From NCBI GenBank assembly GCA_963849885.1, contig CAWKIV010000006.1:248001-312000 (forward strand): a stretch of 64,000 nucleotides of DNA, given 5' to 3'. A program made the position numbers and the translations under genes. The notes under the pieces were generated by a model. It was not told the origin of the DNA and did no database searches. It saw nothing but the letters and a program-made list of their open reading frames with translations. This stretch comes from CADCTP01 sp963849885 (GTDB taxonomy: Bacteria > Actinomycetota > Actinomycetes > Mycobacteriales > CADCTP01). Each line of letters begins with the position of its first letter. Position 1 is the first letter of the stretch. This document shows, in pieces, positions 50,810 to 62,674 of this stretch.

Positions 50810-52238
50810 TCAACCGAGGTAGCGGGCGGTGAACGCGTTGCCGAACTTGCCGGCCGGGTCGAGCTCGGCGACCAGAGCGCGGAAGTCCGCCAGCCGGGGG
50901 TAGCCGGCGCGGACCTGGTCCGGCGGGACGGTGAAGATCTTGGCCCAGTGTGGTCGCGGCGCGTACGGGGCCAGCTGCCGCTCCACCAGCCCGACCACCG
51001 GCAGCACGGCAGCCTCGTCGTCGACCCAGGTGAAGTGCAGGCCGACGCTGTCCCGCTGGTGGAAGGGGCTCAGCCACAGCTCGTCCGCGGCGACGGCGCG
51101 GATCTCGCAGGTCTGCAGGACCGGGTGGATCCGGTCCCGCACCTCGGCCAGCGCGTGCAGCGCGGCGACCGCGTCCGCCCGGCCGACCAGGTATTCCGAC
51201 TGCAGCTCGGTGCCGGCGCTGCTCGGCGCCGCGTCGGCGCGGAAGTGCGGCAGCCGGTCGTACCAGGGACCGGGGACGCCGAGCTGCGCCGTGCAGTTGC
51301 CGGTCGGCATGCCACCGACCGGGTGCCGCGGTCCGTCGGCCGGGACCGCGGGCAGGTCGACCGGCAGACCCGCCGGGACGGCCGGCAGATCCGCCCGCAC
51401 GGCCGGCAGATCCGCCCGCACGGCCGGCAGATCCGCCGGGACGGCCGGCAGGTCCGCCGGGACGGCCGGCGGATCCGCCGGGACGGCCGGCAGATCCGCC
51501 CGCAGGCAGATCCGCCCGCACGGCAGGCAGATCCGCCCGCACGGCCGGCAGGTCGGCCGGCGGGCCCGGGCCGTCCACCCGCTGCTTGAGCCACACCTGG
51601 ACCCCCGGCTCCGGCGCCCAGTCGGTGAACACGCTCACGCTGTACGCGGCCGCCAGCACCGCGTCGAGCTGCTCGACCAGCGCCGCCAGCGGGAGCTTCT
51701 CGAGCACCCACTGGCGCATCGCGAAGGCCGGCACCAGCTCCAGCGTCAGGCTGGTCACGATGCCGAGCGCGCCGAGGTGCACCACCGGGCCCGGCCCGCT
51801 GACGGTGACGAGGTCGCCGTCCGCGGTGACCAGCTCCAGCTCGGTGACCGCGGTGGCCAGGCTGCCGTTGCCGACGCCGGAGCCGTGGGTGCCGGTGGCG
51901 CAGGCGCCACCGACGGTCAGGTGCGGCAGCGACGCGAGGTTGCGCAGGGCGAAGCCGCGCGGGTCCAGGTAGCGGGCCAGCTCCGTGTACGTGACCCCGG
52001 CCGCGACCCGTACGGAGGCTCGCTCAGTGTCCAGATCGAGAACGGGAGGCAGACTCAGCGTCGAGATCAGCGCGCCGGTGGTGTCGGCGACGTCGGTGAA
52101 GGAGTGCCCGCCGCCGACCGCGCGGACCCGGCCGGCGCGGGCGACCAGCGCCTGCAGCTCCGGGATCGAGGTCGGGCTGTGCCGCTCGGCCGCGCCGAAG
52201 CGGACGTTGCCGGCCCAGTTGGTCCGACGACCGGTCAC
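50810..52238 (-). pseudogene. FAD-binding oxidase (D-arabinono-lactone oxidase-like), out of frame through a 21-bp repeat
   Basis: A VAO-family flavoenzyme, with the FAD motif VRAVGGGHSFTDVADTTGALI and GGACATGTHGSGVGNGSLATAV intact in the first half (from the GTG at 52238, GGGAGG 5 bases upstream). The second half reads GTELQSEYLVGRADAVAALHAL ... HFTWVDDEA ... DPAGKFGNAFTARYLG and ends at 50810 in another frame. Between them sit tandem units encoding DLPAVRA or DLPAVPA (51351-51557). One unit lacks 5 of its 21 bases, and restoring 5 bases rejoins the frames to 477 residues. The FAD domain and ALO domain are otherwise normal, so this may be a switchable repeat or an indel error. Confidence 0.82.
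51351..51557 (-). repeat. 21-bp coding minisatellite (about 11 units) in the FAD oxidase gene
   Basis: Units of the form C(G/C)G(G/C)ACGGCCGGCAGATCCGC run head to tail, eight of them full length. The unit at 51500-51515 is only 16 bp (5 bases shorter) and the one at 51372 is shortened to 12. Each full unit encodes a 7-residue DLPAVRA/DLPAVPA repeat on the minus strand. The 16-bp unit is the only one breaking the reading frame. Confidence 0.9.
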
Positions 52239-52272
52239 CGGCACCTCCCGCGAGTCCGACCCGTCAGCGCGC

Positions 52273-54672
<2,400 letters not shown>

Positions 54673-54928
54673 CGGGTCTCCATCTCCTCAGGCGGGGCCG
54701 CCTCCGCGGCCTCCGTCGCCGTCGCCTCGCTCGATCCGGCCAGCCAACCACGCCTCGCCGGTCAGTGGCAGCTGTCCGGCCGCGCGGCGTCGGCGGCGTG
54801 GTGATCACGCTACGGGCGGCTCCGCGGACGGTGCTTCTCGATTCGTGACCGTCCGGGTGCCGCGCGATCGGCCCACCCCGGAACGCGACCAGGGCGCTCG
54901 ATCCGGAGATCGAGCGCCCTGGCCGACG

Positions 54929-55005
54929 TGGTAGCGGGGGCAGGATTTGAACCTGCGACCTCTGGGTTATGAGCCCAGCGAGCTACCGAGCTGCTCCACC
55001 CCGCG
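54929..55005 (-). tRNA. Initiator tRNA-fMet (CAT)
   Basis: A 77-base cloverleaf. The 5' end CGCGGGGTGGAGCAGC and 3' CCCCCGCTACCA give an acceptor with a mismatched first pair, a hallmark of initiator tRNA. The anticodon stem-loop GGGCTCATAACCC has three G-C pairs and a CAT anticodon. CCA is encoded. It has its own promoter (55017-55045) overlapping the end of the upstream UPF0182 gene. Confidence 0.95.
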
Positions 55006-55016
55006 TCGGTGAGATC

Positions 55017-55045
55017 AGTCTACGCAGCCGGCGGGACCGGGGCAA
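55017..55045 (-). promoter_or_regulatory. Promoter of tRNA-fMet
   Basis: On the minus strand TTGCCC (55045-55040), 17 bp, then TAGACT (55022-55017), ends 11 bp before the tRNA 5' end. The -35 lies in the loop of the hairpin at 55023-55066. Both elements match the housekeeping consensus well. Confidence 0.72.
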
Positions 55046-55066
55046 ATCCGGGTCCCGCCGGCTGCG
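55023..55066 (-). terminator. 16-bp perfect hairpin downstream of the UPF0182 gene
   Basis: CGCAGCCGGCGGGACC (55023-55038) pairs exactly with the complement at 55051-55066 across a 12-base loop. It lies between the UPF0182 gene and the tRNA, on the transcribed minus strand. No U-tract follows. The annotated open frame runs through it, which argues that the true stop is upstream. Confidence 0.7.
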
Positions 55067-58000
55067 CAGCCGGGCGCTAGCCTCCGCCGCGGGCCGCTGG
55101 CCACCGCGGCGGCCGCCTCGTTGACCTTGGTCTGGGCCGTGCCGATCCGCGTCACGTCACCGCTCTTGTACGCCGCCTGCAGCTCGCTGTACGCGGTGGC
55201 GAGCTGGTTGAGCGCGGCGCTCAACTCCGGCGACAGGGTGCCTCCCGGACCGGCCGAGCCGGTCGGGGGCGGCGTGGTCGGGCTGCCCGTCGGTGGTGAC
55301 CCGGTGGGGGGTGGCGTCGTCGGTGTCGCGCCCTCGTCCGGTGCCGCCTCGCCGGCTCCCACACCGAAGAGCCTGACCAGGGAGTCGGACAAGGTCGGCG
55401 CGAACGCCGTCCGGTTGCCGAAGGCGACCAGCACGAACTGCAGCGTCGGGAACGGCAGCCCCTGGGCCTGCACGTACAGCGGCTCGACGTAGAGCAGGCC
55501 GCCGCCGACCGGCAGGGTGAGCAGGTTGCCGTACTTGACCTCGGACCCGCGCTGGTCGAGCAGCGAGATCTCCCGGGCGATCTCCGGGGTCGACCGGAAC
55601 AGGCCCTGTACCTGCCCCGGCCCGAGCACCGCCTGGCTGCTGGGCAGCTCCAGGACCTGCATCTCGCCGTAGTCTTCGGGGTCGCTGGACACCGTCACGT
55701 ACGCCGCCAGGTTTTCCCGGGACAGCACGTTCAGCGCGCTGGTGAGCTGGAAGGAGGCACGCTCCTGCCCCGGCGCCCGGGCCACGATGTAGTACGGCGG
55801 CTGGGCGGCGCCCTGCCCGGTCGTCGGGTCCGGCGGCACCCGCCAGAAGTTCTGGTTGTTGAAGAACTGCTGCGGGTCGGTGACGTGGTAGCGGGTGAGC
55901 AGCTCCCGCTGGACCTTGAAGAGGTCCTCCGGGTAGCGCAGGTGCTCGCGCAGCTCGTCGGTGATCGCGCTCTGCCGGCTGGATGACGTCCGGGTAGACC
56001 TTCATCCAGGTCTTGAGCACCGGGTCGTTCTCGTCGAACTCGTACAGCGAGACCTTGCCGGTGTACGCGTCGACGGTCGCCTTCACCGAGTTGCGGATGT
56101 AGTTGACGTCCTGCCGGGGCAGCGCCCGGGTGCCCTGGCCGGTCCGCGAGTCGGCGGCCACCTCGCCGAGGGTCTGCCGCTCGGAGTAGGGATAGTTGTT
56201 CAGCGTGGTGTAACCGTCGATGATCCACACGATCCGGCCGCCGATGACCGCCGGGTACGGGTCGCCGTCGACCTTGAGGAACGGCGCGACCTTCTCCACC
56301 CGGTCGGCCGGGTCCCGCACGAAGAGGATCTTCGAGTCGCCGTCGATCGCGCCGGAGAGCAGGATGTTGCGCTCCCGGTAGTAGGCGGCGAAGGCGAGCC
56401 GGTTGGCCAGGTTGCCGACGTTGACGCCGCCGTCGCCGTCGTAGGCGAACCGGACGTCCTCCCCGCCGCTGCCCGGGCGGTCGAACTCGCCGCTACCGGT
56501 CGTCCCGACGATCGAGTAGTCCGAGATCAGCTCGCCGTAGTAGATCCGCGGCTGGTCGACCTTGATCGGGCCGCTGGTCGGCAGGTCGCGGACCTCGAAG
56601 TCGCCGGCGGTGCGGAGGTCCTCGTTCGCCGCGGCGGCGACGAAGCCGTTGCCGTGCGTGTAGAGGGTGTGCCGGTTGATCCAGTTGGTCTGGTTGCCGG
56701 TCAGGTTGTCGGACTTGAGCTCGCGGACGGCGACGACGAAGTCGCTCTCCTTGCCGCCGATCGTGTACCGGTCGATGTCGAGCTTGTTCGGGAAGTCGTA
56801 CACGTTCGAGATCTGCTGCAGCTGCCGGAACGTCGGGGTGAGGATGTTCGGGTCGAGCAGGCGTGCGTTCGGGATCGTGTCGCGGTCGGCGCGCAGCTTC
56901 GGCAGCGCGGCCGCGACGTCGGTCGTCGCGTTGTAGGGCTGCTGGTTGACCTTCCCGCCCTCTTGCACGCTCTTGATCCCGTACGCCGCCCGGGTCGCCT
57001 GGATGTTGCGGCCGATGTACTCGGCCTCCTTCTCGTTGGCGTTCGGCCGGACGGTGAACTGCTGCACGATCGCCGGGTAGATCCCGCTGGCCAGCACCGA
57101 GGTGAGCACCAGCAGCACCAGCGCGATCGCCGGCAGCTGCACGTTGCGCAGGAAGATATTGGCCAGCACCGCCACCGCGCAGATCAGCGCGACGAACATG
57201 AGGATCGTCTTCGCCGGCAGCACCGCGTTGACGTCGGTGTACGACGCGCCGGTGCGGCCGTCGCGCTCGTTGAACAGCAACCCGTACCGGTCGAGGTAGT
57301 AGGCCGCGGCCTTGAGCAGCACGAAGATGCCGAGCAGCACGGACAGGTGGACCCGGGCGGCCGGGGTGACCTTCTCCCCCGGCGTCTGCAGCCGCACCCC
57401 GCCGAAGAGGTAGTGCACGGCCAGCGCGGACAGCAGCGACAGCACCACCGCGGTGAACAGCAGCCCGAGCACGAAGCGCTGGAACGGGTACGTGAACGTG
57501 TAGTACGCGATGTCCATGCCGAACTGCGGGTCCTGCACGCCGAACCGGGTGCCGTTGCGCCACAGCAGCCAGGTCTGCCACTGGGCCTGCGCGGTGATGC
57601 CGGTGAAGACGCCGAGCACGCCGGAGACCAGGACGACGATCAGCTTGCGCCGGGGCTCCAGGGCGGAGCGGTAGCGCTCCAGGTTTTGCTGCTCCAGCGA
57701 CATGGGCCGGAACGGCGGGCGGAAGCGATACGCGACCAGCAGGTTGGCGGCGATCACGGCGGCCATGAGCAGGCCGAAGACGACGAAGAGCAGGATCCTG
57801 GTGCGCAGACCGGTGTTGAACACCTGCCGGTAGTCGACCTCACCGAACCAGAGCCAGTCGACGTAGAGCCGGACCAGCGAACCGAGCACGGAGAGGACGA
57901 GCACCAGCAGGACGACGACGCCAATGATGATCTTGGCGCGCCGGGAAAGGGTCGGCACCGGCAGCGACGGCCGCATGGCCACGGTGATGGGCTCCCGAGT

Positions 58001-58093
58001 AGGAGGGTGGTGGGACGCCTGAGAAACTTACCGGGGGGCGCTGAGGTTCCCGTCCCGGCCGGCGGGTCCGCGGCGGCGGCGCCGGCGGGGACC

Positions 58094-58155
58094 ACGCGGC
58101 GGCCGCGGCAGAGGTGCGGCGGCGGCCGCGGCCGGGGTGCAGCGGCGGCCGCGGG
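58094..58155. repeat. GCGGCGGCCGCGG triplicate in a divergent promoter region
   Basis: Three copies of a GCGGCGGCCGCGG core occur within about 60 bp, between the divergent UPF0182 and PPA1309-family genes. They may represent regulatory sites or simple GC-run expansion. Confidence 0.4.
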
Positions 58156-58215
58156 AGTGGCGCGGCGGCGGGCGCCGGCGCGCGCCCCGGCTGGCCGTCC
58201 TGCGAGGATGAGCCG

Positions 58216-58725
58216 GTGTCCGCGCTGCTCCAGGAGACCCTCGTCGAGATCGAGCGGCACGTCGCCGGCTCCGGCTGGGACCAGCCGCCGCAGCTGTTCG
58301 CGCTGGCCCGCACCCTGGACCTGATGGCCCGGGAGCCCGACTTCGCCGCCCGCCTCGGCCTGGACGCGGACCGGATGCCGGCGGAGGCGCTCACCCCGGT
58401 CGAGCAGGACCCGCTGCCGGACGGACCGCTGGACGAGTCGCTGGCCCAGGTCGGCTGGCCGCCCGAGGTGGCCGGCTGCGCGCTCGTCCAGGAGGTGGTG
58501 ATGCTGCCGCCGGAGGTGGAGCAGGCGATGCCGCGGCACGCGGACGTGGTCGAGTGGGCCAGCGACCACCCGGAGCGGCGGGAGGCGCGGCTCGCGGTGG
58601 CGGTGCTCCGGGACGGCAGCCGGGCCTGCACGGTCCGGCTGCGCGGGCCGGAGGAGGACGACCTGCTGGTCGGCCCGGACCTGGCCCCGGCGCTGGCGGA
58701 CGCGCTCGCCGCGACCCTGGACTAG
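58216..58725 (+). CDS. PPA1309-family conserved actinobacterial protein
   Basis: A 169-residue soluble acidic protein of unknown function, conserved next to the UPF0182 and PDZ protease genes in actinobacteria. VSALLQETLVEIERHVAGSGWDQPPQLFALARTLDL and C-terminal AVLRDGSRACTVRLRGPEEDDLLVGPDLAPALADAL match the family. The GTG at 58216 follows AGGATGAGCCG. It is divergent from UPF0182 and convergent with the protease gene. Confidence 0.85.
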   Translation: MSALLQETLVEIERHVAGSGWDQPPQLFALARTLDLMAREPDFAARLGLDADRMPAEALTPVEQDPLPDGPLDESLAQVGWPPEVAGCALVQEVVMLPPEVEQAMPRHADVVEWASDHPERREARLAVAVLRDGSRACTVRLRGPEEDDLLVGPDLAPALADALAATLD

Positions 58726-58756
58726 CCGGACCCAGCAGCCGGGAGACCAGCCGGGC

Positions 58757-59788
58757 TCAGCAGCTCGGCACGGGCTGGCCGGCGTCCAGCGCCTGCAAGG
58801 CGCCCACCGCACCGCTGAGCGACTCCACCTTGACCAGCTGCAGCCCGTCCGGCGGGCGGCGCTTCGCCTCGGCGCAGTTGCCCGCCGGGACCAGGAAGAC
58901 CGTCGCCCCCTTGGCCTTCGCCGCGATGAGCTTGAGCGGGATGCCGCCGATCGGGCCGACGGTGCCGGACACGTCGATCTGCCCGGTGCCGGCGACGAAC
59001 TTGCCGCCGGTGAGGTCCTCCGGCCCGATCTTCTCCAGGATGCCGAGCGCGAACATGAGCCCGGCCGACGGCCCGCCGATCCGGTCGTCCAGCGCGATCT
59101 TCACCGTGAACGGCGCCGTGCTGGCCAGCGTCACGCCGACGCCGAGCACCGCCCGGGTGGCGCCGGTCTCGTCCTCGCCACGGGCGGTGGTCACCTGCGT
59201 GGTGCCGGCCCGGCCGGCCCGCTCGTAGCCCACCGTCACGGTGGTGCCGGGCGTGGTCGCGGTGAGCACCTTGCCCAGCTCGGCCACGGTGCCGACCTTG
59301 GTGCCCTGCACCGAGGTGATCACGTCCTTGTCGGCCAGCTTCCGGTAGGACGGCGACTCGGCCTCCACCGAGGACACCACCACCTTGGTGAGGTGCAGGT
59401 AGGCCAGCGCGGCCAGCTCGGCCGAATTCTGCGAGGTGACGAAGTCCCGCGTGTTCTTCTCGTCGGTCTCCTGCTGGGTCTGGCCGGGCGGGAAGATCTC
59501 CTCCCGCGGCACCACCGCGCGCTCCGGGTCGAGCCAGCCGCGCATCGCGCCGAGCAGGTCGAGCCGGTCCCGGACCGAGACCGTGGTCAGGTTGAGGTGG
59601 CCGTCGGTCTCGTCCTCGGCCCGGCCGGTGACCTGGATGATCTCCTTGCCGCTCTGGTCGACACCGAGCGTGTCCAGGGTGGGGCCGGGGCCCAGCTCGG
59701 CATAGGGCACCGGGAGCTGGGAGCCGCCGACGAGCAGCGCGATCAGCAGCACCGCGCCCGTGATCATGGTGAGGACTCGCCGGCTCAT
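58757..59788 (-). CDS. PDZ-domain, Lon-like (S16) membrane protease
   Basis: A 343-residue protein anchored by one N-terminal helix (VLTMITGAVLLIALLVGGSQLPVPY), with a PDZ region about residues 120-215 (VTSVQGTKVGTVAELGKVL and onward). A C-terminal Lon-type catalytic domain has Ser241 in IGGPSAGLMFALGIL and Lys286 in IGGIPLKLIAAKAKGA, 45 residues apart as in Lon. It resembles mycobacterial Rv3194c and Bacillus YlbL. The ATG at 59788 gives the full anchor. Its substrate is unknown. Confidence 0.92.
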   Translation of the reverse strand: MSRRVLTMITGAVLLIALLVGGSQLPVPYAELGPGPTLDTLGVDQSGKEIIQVTGRAEDETDGHLNLTTVSVRDRLDLLGAMRGWLDPERAVVPREEIFPPGQTQQETDEKNTRDFVTSQNSAELAALAYLHLTKVVVSSVEAESPSYRKLADKDVITSVQGTKVGTVAELGKVLTATTPGTTVTVGYERAGRAGTTQVTTARGEDETGATRAVLGVGVTLASTAPFTVKIALDDRIGGPSAGLMFALGILEKIGPEDLTGGKFVAGTGQIDVSGTVGPIGGIPLKLIAAKAKGATVFLVPAGNCAEAKRRPPDGLQLVKVESLSGAVGALQALDAGQPVPSC

Positions 59789-59834
59789 GGCACGAGAGTA
59801 GTTGCGGGCACCGAAGGTTTCCGGAAGGTGTCGG

Positions 59835-60023
59835 TCAGCGGGTGCCCTCCGGCGGGACCGGCCGCTCCTGCCGGCTGCGCTCCAGCGCCTCCATGAAGCG
59901 GTGGTGCGCGGCGACGCTGTCCACCGGGTCGGACGGTCCGCGGGGCCGCGCCACCCAGCTCGCCCACGCGATGGCGACGATCAACGCCACCAGCGGGATC
60001 GCGAGCCAGGCCAACGGGGACAC
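59835..60023 (-). CDS. Small single-helix membrane protein
   Basis: A 62-residue protein with one transmembrane segment (LAWLAIPLVALIVAIAWASWV) followed by a charged tail (SVAAHHRFMEALERSRQER). No family is recognised, but such small anchored proteins recur next to the PDZ protease gene. The ATG at 60023 is the only plausible start. It lies 46 bp upstream of the protease gene. Confidence 0.65.
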   Translation of the reverse strand: MSPLAWLAIPLVALIVAIAWASWVARPRGPSDPVDSVAAHHRFMEALERSRQERPVPPEGTR

Positions 60024-60150
60024 ATGTCAACGGTACGCCGTCGGGCCGGTTTCCGCGCCGGATTCCGGCGTGTCGCGGCCGCCCCCCGGACCGGCTCCCC
60101 GGCCGGCCCGCCGACTCAATATGTCCGATGTGGACGGACGGTGTGGACGG

Positions 60151-61248
60151 TCAGCCGGACCGGCGCCGGCGGGCCCGCCGGACCAGGGCCGCGGTGCCGA
60201 CCAGCGCGACCGCCGCCCCGGCCGCCCCGGCCGCCGCGGTGGCGCCCCGGCCGTCCCGCCAGCCGGCGCGGCCGAGCTCGCGCAGGTGGTCGGCGACCGC
60301 GTCCTCGTTGCCGTACCGCGGGGTCCAGCCGGCCGCGCGCAGCCGCCCGCAGTCGACCACCCACGGGTGCATCAGGTAGGCCAGCTCGCTCGGCGGGGCC
60401 GGCGTGATGCCCAGCCGGTGCAGCCGCTCCGCGGTGCCGACCGCGACCCGCTCCGGCAGCTCCAGGCTGCGCCGGCCGGAGACCCGCTCCAGCCGGTCGT
60501 GGTCCAGCCAGCCGGTGCAGGCGACGTTGGCCGGGCCGTCCAGCTCGCCGGGCGCGGCCAGCGCGGCCCGTTCCACCGCGGCGGCCAGGTCCGCGACGTG
60601 GCAGAACTGCCAGCAGGCGGCGGCGCCGCGGATCCGCAGCAGCCGCGGCGCGGACAGCAGCGCGGCCATCGGCTCCCGCTCGCCCGCGCCGAGCAGCACC
60701 GCCGGCCGCAGCACGGTCACCGCGAGCCCGCGGTGGCTGCGCCGGGACCCGGCCGCGATCCGTTCGATCTCCAGCAGGTCGCCGACCACGCTGGCCTCCG
60801 GGACCGCGCGCAGCGGGGCATCGTCGCCGAGCGGGACCGGGTTGTCCGGGTACGCCCCGTACGCCAGCGCGCTGCTGACCACCACGACGCGGCGCACGCC
60901 GGCCGCGAAGGCCGCGGTGAGCACGGTCTGCGCGGCCCGCGTGTTGCGCCGCCGCTGCCCGGCCCGGTCGGCGTCCGGGGAGAGGTCGACGGCCAGGTGC
61001 ACCACCGCGGTGGCCCCGGCGAACGCGCCGGTGATCCGGGGGTCGACCACGTCCGACTCGTACCAGGACAGCTCGGCGCCGCCGGGAGCCCGCACCGGCC
61101 CGGCCGCCACCGCGGTGTCGACCCCGACCACCCGGGCCAGCCGGGGCGACTCGGCCAGCCGGGCGAGCACGGCCGCGCCGGCCCCGGAGCCGGCCCCGGT
61201 GACCGCCACCACCGCGCCGGTTCGCCGAGGGCGTACCGGACCGGGCAC
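60151..61248 (-). CDS. NAD-dependent epimerase/dehydratase family protein (extended SDR)
   Basis: A 365-residue Rossmann-fold enzyme. VVAVTGAGSGAGAAVLARLAE is the dinucleotide motif, ARVVGVDTAVAAG provides the adenosine-binding Asp, and VVVVSSALAYGAYPDNP resembles the YxxxK region. A C-terminal segment with several Arg residues (ALVRRARRRRSG) may associate with membranes. The substrate is unknown; actinobacterial neighbours of the zinc metalloprotease include a similar SDR. The GTG at 61248 is 62 bp from the divergent metalloprotease start. Confidence 0.82.
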   Translation of the reverse strand: MPGPVRPRRTGAVVAVTGAGSGAGAAVLARLAESPRLARVVGVDTAVAAGPVRAPGGAELSWYESDVVDPRITGAFAGATAVVHLAVDLSPDADRAGQRRRNTRAAQTVLTAAFAAGVRRVVVVSSALAYGAYPDNPVPLGDDAPLRAVPEASVVGDLLEIERIAAGSRRSHRGLAVTVLRPAVLLGAGEREPMAALLSAPRLLRIRGAAACWQFCHVADLAAAVERAALAAPGELDGPANVACTGWLDHDRLERVSGRRSLELPERVAVGTAERLHRLGITPAPPSELAYLMHPWVVDCGRLRAAGWTPRYGNEDAVADHLRELGRAGWRDGRGATAAAGAAGAAVALVGTAALVRRARRRRSG

Positions 61249-61310
61249 GTCCGCCTCCCCTCGCTCGTCAGGTCTACCGTGGGCAGCATGGCAGTGCAGG
61301 GAGGCCTCCG

Positions 61311-62657
61311 GTGACCGACGTCCCGTTCGGGTTCGGGCCGCACCAGGAGGACGACGAGCCCGGCCAGGGCTCCGACGAGCCCGGCCGCGGCGCCGGCGGG
61401 CCGGGTGACCTGAGCGGTCTCGGCCCGCTCGGCTTCGGGCTGCCGGGGATGCCCGGCCTGCCCGGGATGCCGGGGATGCCGGGGATGCCCGGCGCCGGCG
61501 GCATCCCGGAGGACCTGGCCGGCAAGATGCCGCTGTTCGCCGCGCTGCAGCAGCTGCTGTCCGCGCAGAGCGGCCCGGTCAACTGGGACCTGGCCCGCCA
61601 GATGGCGGTGTCCGCGCTGGCCAGCGGCCACCGGACACCCAGCCCGGTGGAGCGCTCGCAGGTCACCGAGGCGGTCCGGCTGGCCGACCTGTGGCTGGAC
61701 CCGGTCACTCCGCTGCCGTCCGGGGTCACCACGATCGAGGCCTGGTCCCGGGTCGAGTGGGTGGAGCGCACGCTGCCGGCCTGGTCGTCGCTGTGCGACC
61801 CGGTGGCGTCCCGGGTGGTCGGCGCGATGGGCGAGATGATGCCCGGCGAGGCGGCCGCGCAGGCCGGCCCGCTGCTCGGCATGGTCGGCCAGCTCGGCGG
61901 GCTGATGTTCGGCGCGCAGGTCGGGCAGGCGCTGTCCAAGCTGGCCGGCGAGGTGCTGGCCAGCACGGACGTGGGGCTGCCGCTCGGCCCGGCCGGGACG
62001 GCGGCGCTGCTGCCGGACAACGTGGCCGACTTCGGTGCCGGGCTCGGGCGGCCGGCGGACGAGGTGCGGCTGTTCCTGGCGCTGCGCGAGGCGGCGTACC
62101 ACCGGCTCTTCGGGCACGTGCCGTGGCTGCGGCAGGGGCTCTTCGACGCCGTGGAGGCGTACGCGCGGGGAATCAAGGTGGACAAGGACGCCATCGAGCG
62201 GGCCATGTCCGAGGTCGACCCGCAGGACCCGGAGAGCATGCAGCGGGCGCTGGAGGGCGGGCTGTTCGAGCCGTCGGTGACGCCCGAGCAGCAGACCGCG
62301 CTGGCCCGGCTGGAGACGCTGCTCGCGCTGGTCGAGGGCTGGGTGGACGACGTGGTCGCGACCGCGGCGGCGGACCGGCTGCCGGGCGCGGAGGCGCTGC
62401 GGGAGACGCTGCGCCGGCGGCGGGCCACCGGCGGGCCGGCCGAGCAGATCTTCGCCACCCTGGTCGGGCTCGAGCTGCGCCCGCGGCGGCTGCGGGAGGC
62501 GGCGACGCTGTGGCGCACGCTGCGCGAGCGGCGCGGCACCGCCGGCCGGGACGAGGTGTGGAAGCACCCCGACCTGCTGCCGAGCGCCGACGACCTGGAC
62601 GACCCGGAGGGCTTCGTCCGGCGCGGCGACGAGGGCGACGAGGCGCTCCGGGGCTGA
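61311..62657 (+). CDS. Zinc-dependent metalloprotease family protein (DUF2342)
   Basis: A 448-residue protein of the actinobacterial family often annotated as zinc metalloprotease or F420-biosynthesis associated. WSRVEWVERTLPAWSSLCDPVAS, MFGAQVGQALSKLAGEVLAS, NVADFGAGLGRPADEVRLFLALREAAYHRLFGHVPWLRQ and IKVDKDAIERAMSEVDPQDPESMQ are characteristic. The metal-binding site is inferred to lie in the AAYHRLFGHV region. Near residue 43 it has a low-complexity GMPGLPGMPGMPGMPG run. The GTG at 61311 gives the standard start. Confidence 0.9.
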   Translation: MTDVPFGFGPHQEDDEPGQGSDEPGRGAGGPGDLSGLGPLGFGLPGMPGLPGMPGMPGMPGAGGIPEDLAGKMPLFAALQQLLSAQSGPVNWDLARQMAVSALASGHRTPSPVERSQVTEAVRLADLWLDPVTPLPSGVTTIEAWSRVEWVERTLPAWSSLCDPVASRVVGAMGEMMPGEAAAQAGPLLGMVGQLGGLMFGAQVGQALSKLAGEVLASTDVGLPLGPAGTAALLPDNVADFGAGLGRPADEVRLFLALREAAYHRLFGHVPWLRQGLFDAVEAYARGIKVDKDAIERAMSEVDPQDPESMQRALEGGLFEPSVTPEQQTALARLETLLALVEGWVDDVVATAAADRLPGAEALRETLRRRRATGGPAEQIFATLVGLELRPRRLREAATLWRTLRERRGTAGRDEVWKHPDLLPSADDLDDPEGFVRRGDEGDEALRG

Positions 62658-62674
62658 GCCGGGACTCATCCGCG

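Larger units (their letters stand above)
55015..57982 (-). pseudogene. UPF0182 membrane protein, frameshifted
   Basis: A large actinobacterial membrane protein (COG1615), about 985 residues with the shift repaired. The GTG/ATG start at 57982 gives several transmembrane helices in the first 320 residues (IIIGVVVLLVLVLSVLGSLVRLYVDWLWFGEVDYRQVF and others), followed by a long extracellular beta-rich domain. The frame leaves the family after KVYPDVIQPA near 55980; family sequence (ITDELREHLRYPEDLFKVQRE ... LLTLPVGGGLLYVEPLYVQ) resumes in another frame to 55015. The end also looks shifted, since the frame passes through a terminator hairpin, and a TAG at 55077-55079 in another frame would give a natural GGG ending. 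Mycobacterial Rv3193c sits in the same place beside the PDZ protease. Confidence 0.85.
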
